A stretch of DNA of 11,223 nt from Candidatus Izemoplasma sp. (GCA_007116205.1 SKIY01000055.1:1-11223), one strand, 5' to 3'; numbered from the stretch's first letter, positions 1 through 6,173 are shown. The notes: a model not told the origin generated them from the letters alone. A program made the numbers and translations.

Positions 1-159
1 CACCTCTACTCCAGCAATAGGGGTAATCGTTTCTATAATAGAATATATAAAAAGACCGTACTCTCCAAAAGCTTCCCAAAAGGTTCTAAAAGCTTCATAA
101 ATACGGCCGAGAATGTCGAGTATGTTTGTTTCAACATTCAATAGCCGAAAACGATACAT
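1..159 (-). CDS. Partial membrane protein N-terminus, possibly DedA/VTT family
   Basis: A frame of 53 codons starts at ATG 159-157 and runs off the left edge of the window without a stop. The ATG is preceded by AGGGGTGA at a spacing of about 5 bases, and a strong promoter lies upstream (204-232), so this is a real gene start and not a shadow. A GTG three codons earlier (168-166) would sit inside the ribosome site, so the ATG is preferred. The visible peptide has an amphipathic start (MYRFRLLNVETN...) and then a hydrophobic segment, GLFIYSIIETITPIAGVEV. An early helix of the form 'GLF...E...P..G.E' resembles the first re-entrant region of DedA/SNARE-associated (VTT) membrane proteins, a family of putative lipid transporters (scramblases). 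Only about a quarter of such a protein would be visible, so the family call is tentative while the existence of the gene is fairly secure. Confidence 0.5.
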   Translation of the reverse strand, partial: MYRFRLLNVETNILDILGRIYEAFRTFWEAFGEYGLFIYSIIETITPIAGVEV

Positions 160-203
160 CTTTGTCACCCCTAGCCCGAAAAAACCTAAAATGAACTCTA
201 TTC

Positions 204-232
204 ATTATATCATATCTATATCTTATAAACAA
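204..232 (-). promoter_or_regulatory. Sigma-A-like promoter for the leftmost gene
   Basis: On the minus strand TTGTTT (232-227) is followed after exactly 17 bases by TATAAT (209-204). The -10 is preceded by TGA, which makes it an extended -10. The start of transcription would lie near 197, giving a leader of about 38 bases before the ATG at 159. Confidence 0.7.
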
Positions 233-247
233 TTTGAAAACGATATC

Positions 248-268
248 AAAATAGAAACAGCTCTATTT
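248..268 (-). terminator. Weak terminator-like hairpin at the antiporter stop
   Basis: AAATAGA and TCTATTT (249-255 and 262-268 on the plus strand) pair around a 6-base loop. On the minus strand the hairpin contains the TAG stop of the antiporter and is followed by TTTT. The stem is AT-rich and only 7 bp, so efficient termination is uncertain. Confidence 0.3.
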
Positions 269-1567
269 CGAATACTTCACAATACATGCCCCATGTTCAT
301 CAACTTCTTGACACCGAATAAAAGAATGTCTTAACCCCAGTGGTCCAAGTAACTCATAAATAAGTGTCCCTGCCACAACAATAAGAATTAATAAGTTTGT
401 TTGTGGTGAATCACCGAGCTGTAATCTAGCATACATTACTAAACCAATGGCAGCTTGTGCTTGAGGCAGCAAGCAAAACCCCAAATATTTTCTTAAGTTT
501 TTAGAAGACTTCGCCAAATACCCTCCAAAATAAGTCCCAAACATTTTCCCGAAAATCCGAAATACAATATAGACACTCGCATATAGTAAAAACATACCCC
601 ATACAATGGTATCCAAATCCGCAAAAATAAGCATAATCATTTCAGCTCCGACAATGGTGAAAAATGCGATTAAAATCGGCGGAGAAAAAAGATCTAACAT
701 ATGTTCTGTTTCTGATTTTGCAAGCTTACTTGACAAGTTTGCAAATGTAACCCCTACAACCATTGGTAATAAAACCGGTGACAAATGCACATGGACATCA
801 AAAAAATAAAATCCTCTATTTGCTAAAGATATCGCTATCATGATCGCCACAAAAGCACTTACAAATACCACCATATCCTTATCCACATCTCGGTAGTCAA
901 GTTTTTTAATGATGGTACTAAGTATTACCCCAATTGCTACTCCAATTAAAACCGAAAACAACAACTCATAAATAGGTCCATGAAGGATATCAAGAAATTG
1001 TAAAGAGACCCCACTATCAATCGCAACAGCATATGATAAAGCAACACCAAACAAAACGATTGCTAAAGCATCTTCAACACCATGCAGTGGAACTAAAGTA
1101 TCGGTTAGATCCCCTTTAGTTTTATAGCGTTTCGTCAAAAACAATATTGGCCCAGGTTCAGTAGCTATAGCAACCGTCCCTAACAACAATGCAATATGCA
1201 AATCCATCCCAAACACAAAAAGACCTAAACTCGTAAAGATAAAGGCGCTAAAAGCTTGAATAACAGTTACGATTAATACTTCATTACGGCGTTTCCATAG
1301 CTTTTTAAAGTTCAGTTCTAAACCAATACTTAAAGCAATAAAACCAAGACAAAACTTCGTTATAAATAAAAACGTATCTAATAAATCTCCTTGGTAAAAA
1401 AACTCTAATATCAATCCAAATAAGATTCCCACAAATAAATACCCAGTTACATTTGGAATTCGATACTTCTCTGCAATTCGACCAATATATAACCCAAACA
1501 TAATCATAACACTTAGTAATAAAATAATGTCATAAGAACTACTTACTGCCAACAAACTATAATTCAT
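263..1567 (-). CDS. CPA2-family cation:proton antiporter (Kef/NapA-like)
   Basis: A 434-residue polytopic inner-membrane protein predicted to exchange Na+ or K+ for protons in ion and pH homeostasis. It is hydrophobic throughout, with about 12 or 13 membrane segments and no C-terminal TrkA-N/RCK domain, so it is the short form of the family. The typical CPA2 core is present: the unwound-helix motif ATEPGPILFL (about 135-144), then KGDLTDTL and the ion-binding pair E165-D166 in HGVEDALAIVLFG (162-174), and near the end LLPQAQAAIGLVM. Family members usually have Asp-Asp (electrogenic) or Asn-Asp/Gln-Asp at the paired site, so Glu-Asp here is unusual. The start is supported by GAGGTGAT six bases before ATG. 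It ends in TAG and is divergent from the zinc-ribbon gene. The family call is firm; the ion and direction of transport are not known. Confidence 0.88.
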   Translation of the reverse strand: MNYSLLAVSSSYDIILLLSVMIMFGLYIGRIAEKYRIPNVTGYLFVGILFGLILEFFYQGDLLDTFLFITKFCLGFIALSIGLELNFKKLWKRRNEVLIVTVIQAFSAFIFTSLGLFVFGMDLHIALLLGTVAIATEPGPILFLTKRYKTKGDLTDTLVPLHGVEDALAIVLFGVALSYAVAIDSGVSLQFLDILHGPIYELLFSVLIGVAIGVILSTIIKKLDYRDVDKDMVVFVSAFVAIMIAISLANRGFYFFDVHVHLSPVLLPMVVGVTFANLSSKLAKSETEHMLDLFSPPILIAFFTIVGAEMIMLIFADLDTIVWGMFLLYASVYIVFRIFGKMFGTYFGGYLAKSSKNLRKYLGFCLLPQAQAAIGLVMYARLQLGDSPQTNLLILIVVAGTLIYELLGPLGLRHSFIRCQEVDEHGACIVKYSK

Positions 1568-1622
1568 GAGAACATCACCTCAGCATTAATACTTTATCCG
1601 TACCTATAATATCATAATACCG

Positions 1623-1651
1623 TTCACAAAACACGCTTATCATGATAAAAT
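1623..1651 (+). promoter_or_regulatory. Candidate promoter with overlapping 12-bp palindrome
   Basis: TTCACA (1623-1628) is followed after 17 bases by TAAAAT (1646-1651), upstream of the zinc-ribbon gene. A perfect palindrome, TTATCATGATAA (1637-1648), lies in the spacer and overlaps the -10, a usual position for a repressor operator. The alternative ATG at 1642 falls inside this promoter, which argues against the longer reading of the downstream gene. Confidence 0.45.
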
Positions 1652-1680
1652 ATAATCACTTCAAAACTCATGGTGATACT

Positions 1681-2007
1681 ATGCAAAAAAAGTGTGTAAA
1701 ATGCGGTAACGATTTAAAGCCAAATGCAGAAGTTTGTTCAGCCTGTGGACATTACAGCGACAACTTTATCAGTGAAACAAGTGACAATAAAGAACATAAA
1801 CAAATCTTCTGGATCGGTGTGTTTTCTATGGTTGGGTTTTTAATCCCGATTATCGGCATCGTTTTAGGTGTCATTGGTGTAAAAAAAGGTTATCAAAATA
1901 GAACATTGCCCTACGTGAAAGAAGGTTTTATACTTAGTTGGATCGGTTTGACTTTTAGTATTATTTACTTCATTTATGCATTACTTAATGCTGATTCATT
2001 ACTATAA
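1681..2007 (+). CDS. Zinc-ribbon membrane protein (DUF4190-like)
   Basis: A small protein of 108 residues from the ATG at 1681, which has GGTGAT just upstream. An in-frame ATG at 1642 exists but lies in the probable promoter and lacks a ribosome site. The N-terminus is a zinc ribbon with two CxxC knuckles (C5, C8, C19, C22) of the 'CxxCGxxLxPxAxxCxxCG' type. A polar linker follows, then a hydrophobic hairpin (about 43-65) and a last membrane helix (about 80-103). This architecture is common in uncharacterised Firmicutes membrane proteins, where the ribbon probably faces the cytoplasm; the hydrophobic part resembles DUF4190-type pairs ('GxxLGxxGxKKGYQNR'). No biochemical role is known. It is alone in its transcript, divergent from the antiporter, and ends at the strong hairpin at 2017-2062. 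Confidence 0.75.
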   Translation: MQKKCVKCGNDLKPNAEVCSACGHYSDNFISETSDNKEHKQIFWIGVFSMVGFLIPIIGIVLGVIGVKKGYQNRTLPYVKEGFILSWIGLTFSIIYFIYALLNADSLL

Positions 2008-2016
2008 CCTTCACTA

Positions 2017-2062
2017 ATAACAGCAATAAAACACCTCACAAGAGGTGTTTTATTGCTGTTAT
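2017..2062. terminator. Perfect 21-bp hairpin, bidirectional terminator
   Basis: Arms 2017-2037 and 2042-2062 are perfect reverse complements around the loop ACAA. The inner part is AAAACACCTC/GAGGTGTTTT, so both strands read a GC-containing stem followed by TTTTATT. It begins 9 bases after the zinc-ribbon stop, and on the other strand it begins 4 bases after the stop of the small ORF at 2067. It therefore fits as a shared terminator of two converging transcripts. The arms are longer than in the other terminators of this window. Confidence 0.75.
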
Positions 2063-2066
2063 CCAT

Positions 2067-2240
2067 CTATTGTATAAAATCTTGATAATAACTATTTAAG
2101 GTGTCTCCCAAGAAAGACATCGACCTAAGAATACCTATGTTCCGAATGGTTTCATTAACTAAGGGTCGCACAAAACGTTCTTTCGAAGCGCTACGACATA
2201 GAATAACTATAACATCGTAAAACAACATCATAAATAGCAT
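2067..2240 (-). CDS. Possible small protein or 3' remnant of a gene (57 aa)
   Basis: Between the hairpin at 2017 and the gene ending at 2369 lie about 300 bases without an evident gene. On the minus strand a frame from ATG 2240-2238 to TAG 2069-2067 encodes 57 residues: a hydrophobic start (MLFMMLFYDVIVILC), then a basic and polar part ending in LNSYYQDFIQ. Its composition looks protein-like, and the stop sits 4 bases before a terminator-grade hairpin, as for other genes here. Against it, I see no clear ribosome site or promoter, and the frame upstream is closed by TAA a few codons before the ATG. It may be an expressed small membrane-associated protein or the tail of a decayed gene. I do not recognise the family. 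Confidence 0.33.
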   Translation of the reverse strand: MLFMMLFYDVIVILCRSASKERFVRPLVNETIRNIGILRSMSFLGDTLNSYYQDFIQ

Positions 2241-2368
2241 ATATTCGAAACATTTTCTTTATTACCAATATAATTTTTGAGTTTGTTTGAGAAGATAAAC
2301 TCGATAACTAAGTTAACAGATAATTAATGACATTTACTCAAAGCATCTTCGCTGATCAATAGTACTTT
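2241..2368. other. Intergenic stretch with no recognisable feature
   Basis: This AT-rich sequence lies between the possible small ORF and the stop of the BamE-like gene. All frames are broken by stops. A GAGTTT/AAACTC pair (2279-2302) is too weakly spaced and lacks a T-tract, so I do not call it a terminator. No convincing promoter was found. Confidence 0.4.
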
Positions 2369-2686
2369 TTAATATCGTCGAATGGTAACTTCCGAGCTTT
2401 CGTAATCGTATAGCTTATCGTCATTATCAAAAAATAGTCTTAGTTCAATCCATTGTTGATTTCTTTTGGGTAACTCATAAATAATCTTTTTGCGCTTTTT
2501 TTTCGGTTTAAACATTGAAAATGTTTTTATAACCTCATCTTTAGACATACCTTTATAAAGAGAATTTTTCGCCTTTTCAAAATGTGGTCCAAGTTTTTTA
2601 TAGCGTGCTTTAGCATTACGATCTATCTTTAGAGCAAGCACAAAAAAGCCTATCATGAAAAGAATCAAACCAGCAACAAATCCCAT
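2369..2686 (-). CDS. Small membrane-anchored protein with BamE/SmpA-like domain
   Basis: A protein of 105 residues from ATG 2686-2684. The optimal AAGGAGG lies 8 bases before this ATG; the in-frame GTG three codons earlier directly abuts the ribosome site and is unlikely. An uncleaved N-terminal membrane helix (about 3-19) is followed by a basic stretch and then a compact soluble domain. The domain begins LYKGMSKDEVIKTF (43-56), continues with a basic strand and IIYELP, then LRLFFDNDDKLYDYES. This 'GMsk.eV ... Y ... l.l.F..d.kl' order is that of the SmpA/OmlA (BamE) fold, which in Gram-negative bacteria is part of outer-membrane assembly but also occurs in Gram-positive lipoproteins and membrane proteins of unknown role. 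The fold call is from pattern only. It appears to be transcribed alone from the promoter near 2867. Confidence 0.62.
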   Translation of the reverse strand: MGFVAGLILFMIGFFVLALKIDRNAKARYKKLGPHFEKAKNSLYKGMSKDEVIKTFSMFKPKKKRKKIIYELPKRNQQWIELRLFFDNDDKLYDYESSEVTIRRY

Positions 2687-2811
2687 CTCTTTCACCTCCT
2701 TGTAACATATTAATTTTGATCTTTAAGCGTTTAGTTGAAATGATAAAATGTAACGACAGTAAATGCAATATTTTAGTGCTCTTTAAAATGCAGTTTCTAA
2801 TATCTTTACCG

Positions 2812-2917
2812 AATCATCACCTTTCTAAATAAATAATTACTCGATATATACATCATATATTTTTCCATTATATCATAAAACACCTGTGGAAATTTATAAA
2901 CATTAGGTGTGATGATT
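2812..2917. repeat. Imperfect inverted repeat around a promoter
   Basis: AATCATCACCT (2812-2822) and AGGTGTGATGATT (2905-2917) are inverted copies apart from a 2-base insertion. They flank the candidate promoter near 2867-2875 with about 80 bases between them. Paired distant operators or chance are both possible. Confidence 0.3.
2867..2875 (-). promoter_or_regulatory. Candidate extended -10 promoter
   Basis: On the minus strand this reads TGATATAAT, a perfect -10 with the TGn extension; no good -35 is visible. It would drive the BamE-like gene with a leader of about 170 bases. Apart from the inverted repeat, the 2687-2950 stretch holds no gene that I can see. Confidence 0.4.
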
Positions 2918-2948
2918 AGTAATAAACGGATATTATCTTTCTATAAAT

Positions 2949-2973
2949 AAAAAAACACCTTATAAAAGGTGTT
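2949..2973 (-). terminator. Terminator of the tRNA-Arg/tRNA-Pro transcript
   Basis: AACACCTT (2954-2961) and AAGGTGTT (2966-2973) form an 8-bp stem with loop ATAA. On the minus strand it is followed by a run of seven T, and it lies just past the CCA end of tRNA-Pro. Confidence 0.8.
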
Positions 2974-2983
2974 ATCATTATTA

Positions 2984-3060
2984 TGGTCGGGAAGACAGGA
3001 TTTGAACCTGCGACCTCCTGGTCCCAAACCAGGCGCTCTACCAAGCTAAGCTACTTCCCG
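2984..3060 (-). tRNA. tRNA-Pro (anticodon TGG)
   Basis: A 77-base cloverleaf with CCA encoded. Acceptor CGGGAAG pairs with CTTCCCG, the D-arm is GCTTAGCTTGGTAGAGC, the anticodon stem CCTGG/CCAGG encloses loop TTTGGGA (anticodon UGG), and the T-arm is GCAGG-TTCAAAT-CCTGT. Discriminator is A. It lies 4 bases downstream of tRNA-Arg and shares its transcript. Confidence 0.96.
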
Positions 3061-3064
3061 AATA

Positions 3065-3141
3065 TGGCGCGCCCAAGAGGAGTCGAACCCCTAACCTTTT
3101 GATCCGTAGTCAAACGCTCTATCCAATTGAGCTATGGGCGC
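3065..3141 (-). tRNA. tRNA-Arg (anticodon ACG)
   Basis: A 77-base cloverleaf with CCA encoded. Acceptor GCGCCCA pairs with TGGGCGC, the D-arm is GCTCAATTGGATAGAGC, the anticodon stem TTTGA/TCAAA encloses loop CTACGGA (anticodon ACG, normally read as inosine after TadA deamination), and the T-arm is AGGGG-TTCGACT-CCTCT. Discriminator is G. It is the first gene of a two-tRNA transcript. Confidence 0.96.
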
Positions 3142-3159
3142 TTTTAAGACAGCAAAAAA

Positions 3160-3188
3160 ATTATAACACATAGGGCAAACCTTTTCAA
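3160..3188 (-). promoter_or_regulatory. Strong tRNA promoter
   Basis: On the minus strand TTGAAA (3188-3183) is followed after exactly 17 bases by TATAAT (3165-3160). The tRNA-Arg 5' end is at 3141, so the leader is short, as expected for a stable RNA transcript. Confidence 0.8.
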
Positions 3189-3254
3189 GCCTTAATTAAG
3201 CCTGTTTAATAATATCAAAAATCTATCAATAAAGCAAGCTAATTGTTATCTTTT

Positions 3255-3297
3255 TTGTCGGTATATTATAGGAAAATATAACCTAATATGATACAAT
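3255..3297 (+). promoter_or_regulatory. Candidate promoters of the MsrQ-like gene
   Basis: Two overlapping options are visible: TTGTCG (3255-3260) with TATAAC (3277-3282) at 16 bases, or an extended -10, TGATACAAT (3289-3297), without a good -35. Either fits a leader of 25-45 bases before ATG 3328. Confidence 0.4.
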
Positions 3298-3327
3298 ATT
3301 CACTGATATAACAAGGAGGACATTTGA

Positions 3328-4026
3328 ATGAATTATTTACTTGATTTACTAGGCATTCTATTTTTATTTCCCTTGACATTATTTGTCATTTATTTTGGAA
3401 AACACCTACACAAAAACGAACACAAATACTATGTAATCATTGGACTATTTGCACTACTAACAGGTATTTACGCAATTTACTTACAAGTTATTGGTACTGA
3501 TCTAAAAGTTGAAAACAGAGTCTTATATGCACTTGTTTTCCAAGGCCATACGACTTTTCCTTTCTTCGTTTTAGTGATGTTTGCTGGTGCATTTAAAAAG
3601 AAATCAAAGCCTAAACTTACTTTAATGAAGGTAAGAAGAGAACTTGCAATTATCGGCTTTCTTTTTTTAATACCTCATGCTTTTTTACTTGTATGGTTAG
3701 CCTTAACAAACCTAAACCCAACTGGAACGATAGCATTTTTAATTATGTTGCCTTTATTTGTTACTTCTTTTCCAAAAATTCGTAAAAAAATGCATCCATT
3801 ACAGTGGCGAAAACTACACAAATGGGCGTATCTATCATACGCAATGATTTATATTCACATCGCATCAATTACAATCGTGTTTAATCTCATGAATAATACC
3901 GGCACAGAATTACTCTTTGGTTTTGTTCGCTTTGGATTATACACAGCAATCTTTGGAGTATACACTTACTTAAAATTTAAAAATTACATACTTATAGAAA
4001 CTCCCAAAAACACAAAAACCGCTTAA
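3328..4026 (+). CDS. Ferric-reductase-like heme membrane protein (MsrQ/YedZ-like)
   Basis: A 232-residue integral membrane protein with about six membrane helices and a short polar tail. Ribosome site AGGAGG lies 8 bases before ATG 3328. The central part matches the ferric-reductase-like transmembrane domain: VRRELAIIGFLFLIPHAFLL (about 102-121) with H117, then WRKLHKWAYLSYAMIYIHI (about 160-178) with H164 and H177, 13 residues apart. In MsrQ (YedZ) such histidines bind heme b and pass electrons to the periplasmic methionine-sulfoxide reductase MsrP; related proteins reduce iron. H74 (GHTTF) is another possible ligand. No MsrP, flavin domain or quinone partner lies in this window, so the electron acceptor is unknown. 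The gene is alone in its transcript and ends inside a bidirectional terminator. Confidence 0.72.
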   Translation: MNYLLDLLGILFLFPLTLFVIYFGKHLHKNEHKYYVIIGLFALLTGIYAIYLQVIGTDLKVENRVLYALVFQGHTTFPFFVLVMFAGAFKKKSKPKLTLMKVRRELAIIGFLFLIPHAFLLVWLALTNLNPTGTIAFLIMLPLFVTSFPKIRKKMHPLQWRKLHKWAYLSYAMIYIHIASITIVFNLMNNTGTELLFGFVRFGLYTAIFGVYTYLKFKNYILIETPKNTKTA

Positions 4027-4040
4027 TAGCGGTTTTTTTA
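4014..4040. terminator. Bidirectional terminator between converging genes
   Basis: AAAAACCGC (4014-4022) pairs with GCGGTTTTT (4029-4037) around the loop TTAATA. On the plus strand it is followed by further T; on the minus strand by TTTTTG. The TAA of the upstream gene lies in the loop and the TAA of the esterase (4040-4038) at the edge, so both stops overlap the element. Confidence 0.88.
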
Positions 4041-4805
4041 TGAAAATATTGTTCGAATAACATTCGGCAAACGTGCCGCCCAATCTGCTTCAAAGTGTTT
4101 ACCACCATCAATAAGCTGAAAAGATAGTTTATCTGCAGATAACTTTCTTTTTAAGGCGTTGTATATTTCTAAATTAGATTCCACATAATCAAGTTCATTC
4201 CCACCAGCTATCTCTGAATCTCCAGTATCTAGATAGACTTTCTTAAGCGGTGACAAATCCGTTTTATTGATTAAATCCAAATATGGATTTAAACTAACAA
4301 AAAACGAACCCGATAAAGACGCAATGATACCAAACACATCATGGTACTTCAACCCAGCATAAAGCGATATGATTCCCCCCATTGAACTCCCCATAATCGC
4401 CGTATAACCCTGACCTTTTTTTGTCCGGTAGTGTTTATCAATAAACGGTTTAAGGTCATACGCAAGATAACTTAAGTACTTATCACCTTCTCCACCACAA
4501 GTACGAGACATCCCTTCAAACTGAAATCTGAAAGCACCATACTCATCTAACCGTTTCTCATTGTGTGCACAATCAAGCGCAACCACAATAAAATCAGGTA
4601 AATCAGGATGCTTTTTATGTAGATCCAACATTCCCCAAGTAACACCTTTAAATGCATCTTCTTCTAAAAACACATTATGTCCATCTTGCATATAGATGAC
4701 TGGATACGTTTTATCGGTATGCTCATAATTATCAGGTAGTCCGATATAAAGTCTTGCTTCTCTATTTAACGCTTTAATAAATTGTTTTTGTTTAATAAGT
4801 CTCAT
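4038..4805 (-). CDS. Putative esterase, alpha/beta hydrolase (esterase D/IroE-like)
   Basis: A 255-residue cytosolic-type hydrolase with no signal peptide. The order fits the putative esterase family (Esterase PF00756 group, as in IroE/Fes-like enzymes and S-formylglutathione hydrolase): an early strand YPVIYMQDGHNVF (34-46), a 'PDFIVVALD' strand, the nucleophile elbow GSSMGG (139-144) with S141, an acid in YLDTGDSE (D193 or D196), and H237 in DGGKHFEADWAARLP as the catalytic histidine. It probably cleaves an ester or thioester bond; the substrate cannot be told from the sequence. GAGGTGG lies shortly before ATG 4805. A TATACT at 4840-4835 (minus strand) may be its -10, but without a good -35. 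It lies downstream of the uracil permease terminator and converges on the MsrQ-like gene. Confidence 0.83.
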   Translation of the reverse strand: MRLIKQKQFIKALNREARLYIGLPDNYEHTDKTYPVIYMQDGHNVFLEEDAFKGVTWGMLDLHKKHPDLPDFIVVALDCAHNEKRLDEYGAFRFQFEGMSRTCGGEGDKYLSYLAYDLKPFIDKHYRTKKGQGYTAIMGSSMGGIISLYAGLKYHDVFGIIASLSGSFFVSLNPYLDLINKTDLSPLKKVYLDTGDSEIAGGNELDYVESNLEIYNALKRKLSADKLSFQLIDGGKHFEADWAARLPNVIRTIFS

Positions 4806-4851
4806 TATCCACCTCGCGTATTAATTATGTCTTAAGTATAAAAAACAAAAT

Positions 4852-4882
4852 AAAAAAGGCGCACATTTTTTTGTGCGCCTTT
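4852..4882 (-). terminator. Terminator of the uracil permease gene
   Basis: AAAGGCGCACA (4855-4865) and TGTGCGCCTTT (4872-4882) form a perfect 11-bp stem around a T6 loop. On the minus strand a T-tract follows. It starts 8 bases past the permease stop. Confidence 0.9.
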
Positions 4883-4889
4883 AAAATCT

Positions 4890-6155
4890 CTATACTTCCT
4901 CTTCTTTAACACCATTTTTAGGTAAGATTAAATTTAAAACAATTCCCGCAGTCGCAGCTAAGCTCATACCTTCTAAACTAATCGCTTGGTTTAAAGGGAT
5001 CATCGCCCCACCAAGACCAATCACTAGCATAGTTGACATAATGATTAGGTTTCGCATATTCGCAAGATCAACCCGCGCTCTAATTAATACTTTAACACCA
5101 TTTGAAGCGATTAATCCATACAGTATAATCGTCATTCCACCTATAACTGCCCATGGAATACTATTGATAAACGCTTGAATATAACCAAAGAATCCAATGA
5201 TTATTGCAATCACAGCTGCAAGACCGGTAACATAAACACTACCAACACGCGTCATAGCAACAACTCCTGTATTTTCTCCATAAGTTGTATTTGCTGGACC
5301 ACCAATCATCGCTGATGCAAATGTTGCAAGACCATCACCTAATAACGTTCTATGTAATCCTGGATCTGAAATAAAGTCTTTTCCTGTCACTTCACCTAAA
5401 ACCGTATGATCCCCAATATGTTCCGCAATGGTTACAAACGCAATAGGTGCAAACATTAACACTGCTGTAAACTGTAGTCTATATGTTCCGATAAACTCAA
5501 ATTCAGGTGCTTGGATAAACGTGTATCCCGAAAACGCTTCGCTTAAGTCTACAAGACCGAACAATACCGCCGCGAAATACCCAATAACAATCGCGATAAG
5601 AAACGGCACGATACGGAAAAACCCTCTCCCTAACAAACTTACTGCAACAACCGTAGAAAATGTTATTAGCGCAACCACCGGTACACGCCATCCACTTTCA
5701 CCATCAAGACCTGCGTTCCCAATGGCAATGTATGCTAAACTTAATCCGATAATGATAATAACCGGTCCGATAACAACAGGTGGCAATAGTTTCTTAATCC
5801 AACCACTTCCTGTATACCGAATGATTGTCGCAACAATCACATAAATAATCCCGACAACCATTAACCCAACATACGCACTTCCAAAACCATTGGCTTGAGC
5901 CGCAACACTAATGGCCATTATGTAAGCAAAACTACTTCCTAAATAAACAGGCACCTTAGCTCGAGTACAAGCGATATAGATCAACGTTCCTACACCACTA
6001 GCAACCAGTGCAACCCCAACCGATAACCCTGTCAATAGTGGCACAAGTACCGTCGCCCCAAACATCGCAAAAACATGTTGAAAGCTTAAAACCAACCACC
6101 GTAATAAATTCTTAGGCTTTTCAGAAATATCAAGTAATAATTTGTTCTCTTCCAT
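4890..6155 (-). CDS. pyrP: Uracil permease (NCS2 family, UraA/PyrP-like)
   Basis: A 421-residue inner-membrane uracil:proton symporter that imports uracil for pyrimidine salvage. The start is ATG 6155-6153, with AGGAGGAG about 5 bases before it; an in-frame extension to 6233 would translate the attenuator hairpins and is rejected. NCS2 hallmarks are present: QHVFAMFGATVLVPLLTGL (26-44), the uracil-binding glutamate in the TM8 motif IAEHIGDH (E245), and NTTYGENTGV (289-298) with E294, the pair of acidic residues that hold uracil in UraA. The usual 14-helix pattern with gate and core domains fits the length. Expression is probably controlled by PyrR through the leader at 6174-6280. Divergent from the superoxide dismutase gene. 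The substrate is supported by family motifs together with the PyrR leader. Confidence 0.92.
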   Translation of the reverse strand: MEENKLLLDISEKPKNLLRWLVLSFQHVFAMFGATVLVPLLTGLSVGVALVASGVGTLIYIACTRAKVPVYLGSSFAYIMAISVAAQANGFGSAYVGLMVVGIIYVIVATIIRYTGSGWIKKLLPPVVIGPVIIIIGLSLAYIAIGNAGLDGESGWRVPVVALITFSTVVAVSLLGRGFFRIVPFLIAIVIGYFAAVLFGLVDLSEAFSGYTFIQAPEFEFIGTYRLQFTAVLMFAPIAFVTIAEHIGDHTVLGEVTGKDFISDPGLHRTLLGDGLATFASAMIGGPANTTYGENTGVVAMTRVGSVYVTGLAAVIAIIIGFFGYIQAFINSIPWAVIGGMTIILYGLIASNGVKVLIRARVDLANMRNLIIMSTMLVIGLGGAMIPLNQAISLEGMSLAATAGIVLNLILPKNGVKEEEV

Positions 6156-6173
6156 TCTTTCTCCTCCTAATAT

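Noticed and set aside
113..334. A 73-codon open frame on the plus strand
   Set aside because: It crosses the start of the leftmost gene, its promoter and the end of the antiporter, has no ribosome site, and is antisense to supported features.
1642..1680. Earlier ATG for the zinc-ribbon protein
   Set aside because: It lies within the candidate -10 and palindrome and lacks a ribosome site.
2279..2302. GAGTTT/AAACTC hairpin as a terminator
   Set aside because: Only 6 bp with a 12-base loop and no T-tract on either strand.
5428..5844. A 138-codon open frame on the plus strand
   Set aside because: Antisense shadow inside the uracil permease, which has full family motifs; no ribosome site.
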